NCBI RefSeq assembly: GCF_014841565.1 | Contig: NZ_JACYUD010000002.1 | Coordinates: 290,628-354,627 of the forward strand | DNA: 64,000 bases | Direction: 5' to 3' | Source: Rhizobium sp. CFBP 8762 | GTDB lineage: Bacteria; Pseudomonadota; Alphaproteobacteria; Rhizobiales; Rhizobiaceae | Shown here: positions 63,206 to 64,000 of the stretch, piece after piece | Layout of the letters: each line of letters begins with the position of its first letter | Position numbering within the stretch: position 1 is the first letter of the stretch | Notes under the pieces: generated by a model | Database searches by the model: none | What the model saw: only the letters and a program-made list of their open reading frames with translations | Told to the model about the DNA's origin: nothing | Program-made: the position numbers and the translations under genes

Positions 63206-63934
63206 ATGAAACATATGATGACTGTTCTGGGGCTCGCCTCCGCAACGATGCTCTCACCACTGGCAGCCCATGCGGCACCAGGCACCTCCTCCTCCCAACC
63301 GACTGCACAGCCAGCTGGCATGGTTGAAATGGCGCAGGCCGACGAAGGTCGCCTGGACAAGCCGAAGCCGCCGCATGACAGAAAAGACGGTCCCGGCAAA
63401 CACGGCAAGCATGACCGGGACGACCGCGATGGCAAACGCAAGCATGGCCCGCGCCATGAAGGCATGCGTGGCGATCCGGTCATGCGACTGGCCGGCCGCC
63501 TGTCCGCCATGGAAACCCTGATCGGTATCCGCGGCGACCAGCTTGAAGCATGGCGTAACTATACATCGGCCTTTATCGATTTCGCCGATCGCGGAATGCC
63601 GAAACCGCCGATGCCAGCGCCCGCAGCCGATGGCCAGGCGACACAAACACCGCCGCCCAAACCCCCATTGATGGCCGAACGCTTGGCTGACCGCGCCATT
63701 GCGCAGGCTGAAAAAGCCAAAAAGTTGAAAGAGGTGACGGAAGCGCTGAAAGGCGTGCTGACACCCGAGCAGCTTGAGCGCTGGGAAAAGGCAGAGCGCC
63801 CGCATGGACCGCGCGGCCCCGGCCACCATGGCCCGGAAGCTGGCAACCCACCGCCACCACCACCAGCCGATGGTCCTGATGGCCCGGATGAAGATGGTCC
63901 GGACGGTTCCGACGCTGGCCCCGACGCACAGTAA
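63206..63934 (+). CDS. Exported Pro/His-rich LTXXQ-like protein
   Basis: A 242-residue exported protein; ATG 63206 has AGGAAAGG upstream and opens a signal peptide ending PLAAHAAP (about residue 22). The next about 70 residues are basic, with KHGKHDRDDRDGKRKHG, a charged cluster. Residues about 92-125 are helical and 150-200 contain a coiled stretch ending LTPEQLERWEKAERP, an LTXXQ motif like that of Spy/CpxP periplasmic chaperones. The tail is Pro/Asp/Gly-rich (PPPPPP, then DGPDGPDEDG). A terminator follows. It is probably a periplasmic stress or metal-binding protein. Confidence 0.82.
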   Translation: MKHMMTVLGLASATMLSPLAAHAAPGTSSSQPTAQPAGMVEMAQADEGRLDKPKPPHDRKDGPGKHGKHDRDDRDGKRKHGPRHEGMRGDPVMRLAGRLSAMETLIGIRGDQLEAWRNYTSAFIDFADRGMPKPPMPAPAADGQATQTPPPKPPLMAERLADRAIAQAEKAKKLKEVTEALKGVLTPEQLERWEKAERPHGPRGPGHHGPEAGNPPPPPPADGPDGPDEDGPDGSDAGPDAQ

Positions 63935-63939
63935 TTGAG

Positions 63940-63972
63940 AAAGGCCCGGTTCGTTGCGATCCGGGCCTTTTA
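63940..63972 (+). terminator. Intrinsic terminator after the LTXXQ-like gene
   Basis: A 9-bp stem AAGGCCCGG/CCGGGCCTT (63941-63949, 63961-63969) with an 11-nt loop and T-rich end, 7 bases after the stop. Confidence 0.88.
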
Positions 63973-64000
63973 TCTAGGGCATTTCCGTTGAACACGTGTT

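Noticed and set aside
1-64000. CRISPR arrays, tRNA or rRNA genes, insertion sequences, prophage or defence systems
   Set aside because: No repeat-spacer pattern, cloverleaf-type or rRNA sequence, transposase or restriction/defence protein was recognised on reading; a dedicated search was not possible.

Overview
The window looks like part of a chromosome or large replicon of an alphaproteobacterium of the order Hyphomicrobiales (Rhizobiales; Rhizobiaceae/Brucellaceae type). The evidence is the ChvE-GguA-GguB sugar importer, a mosaic palindromic repeat of the kind common between genes in rhizobia, an EcfG-type general-stress promoter, a PiT/DUF47 phosphate pair, the paired alpha-2-macroglobulin and PBP1C genes, and moderately high GC with ordinary bacterial gene packing. 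No rRNA, tRNA, phage, transposase or CRISPR locus was seen. About 46 protein genes cover most of the sequence.

Layout. 1-3071: Tat-exported oxidoreductases (Gfo/Idh/MocA, cut by the window edge, and an SDR), two tiny acidic or charged proteins, and a divergent Gre-like factor. 3173-10716: PAN-containing alpha-2-macroglobulin and penicillin-binding protein 1C. 10826-15519: glutathione-independent formaldehyde dehydrogenase, membrane PQQ glucose dehydrogenase and an NAD-dependent epimerase. 15576-23644 (minus): a seven-gene operon encoding AmiC-like amide sensor, AmiR-like ANTAR antiterminator, a dipeptide-type ABC importer and an acetamidase/formamidase, preceded by a promoter and a strong intrinsic terminator in the leader. 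23674-28587 (minus): a polyamine-type ABC importer with a hydantoin/Asp-Glu racemase, divergent from a GntR/FCD regulator. 29494-34723: a cobalamin riboswitch, a BtuFCD-like importer, a metallo-beta-lactamase-fold hydrolase and a BrkB/YihY membrane protein. 34850-36498: DUF47 protein and PiT phosphate transporter. 36535-44229: FMN reductase, an exported protein of unknown function, an Mfd-like helicase that looks like a divergent paralogue, a small membrane-anchored stress protein, an MFS transporter and a 67-residue protein. 44251-48517: a siderophore ABC importer operon and, divergent from it, a lone FecR N-terminal domain. 48712-54999: a six-PAS hybrid histidine kinase, cardiolipin synthase and a second GntR/FCD regulator. 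55336-63098: a pentose/galactose oxidation operon (AraD1/GguC-like, sugar 1-dehydrogenase, arabonate dehydratase) running into chvE-gguA-gguB. 63206-63934: a Pro/His-rich exported LTXXQ-like protein.

How it works together. The window is dominated by scavenging: five ABC uptake systems (amide/peptide, polyamine-like, corrinoid, siderophore, sugar), each with its own sensor or signal nearby. In four of the five, a perfect GC-rich stem-loop lies directly after the binding-protein gene, which probably sets excess binding protein over membrane parts. The most notable regulatory region is the amiC leader at 23483-23644, where promoter, hairpins and terminator can be read directly and the predicted antiterminator is encoded two genes downstream. 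The second is 29466-29972, where a B12 riboswitch, a 25-codon reading frame, an 18-bp palindrome and a separate operator-bearing promoter are stacked ahead of the corrinoid importer.
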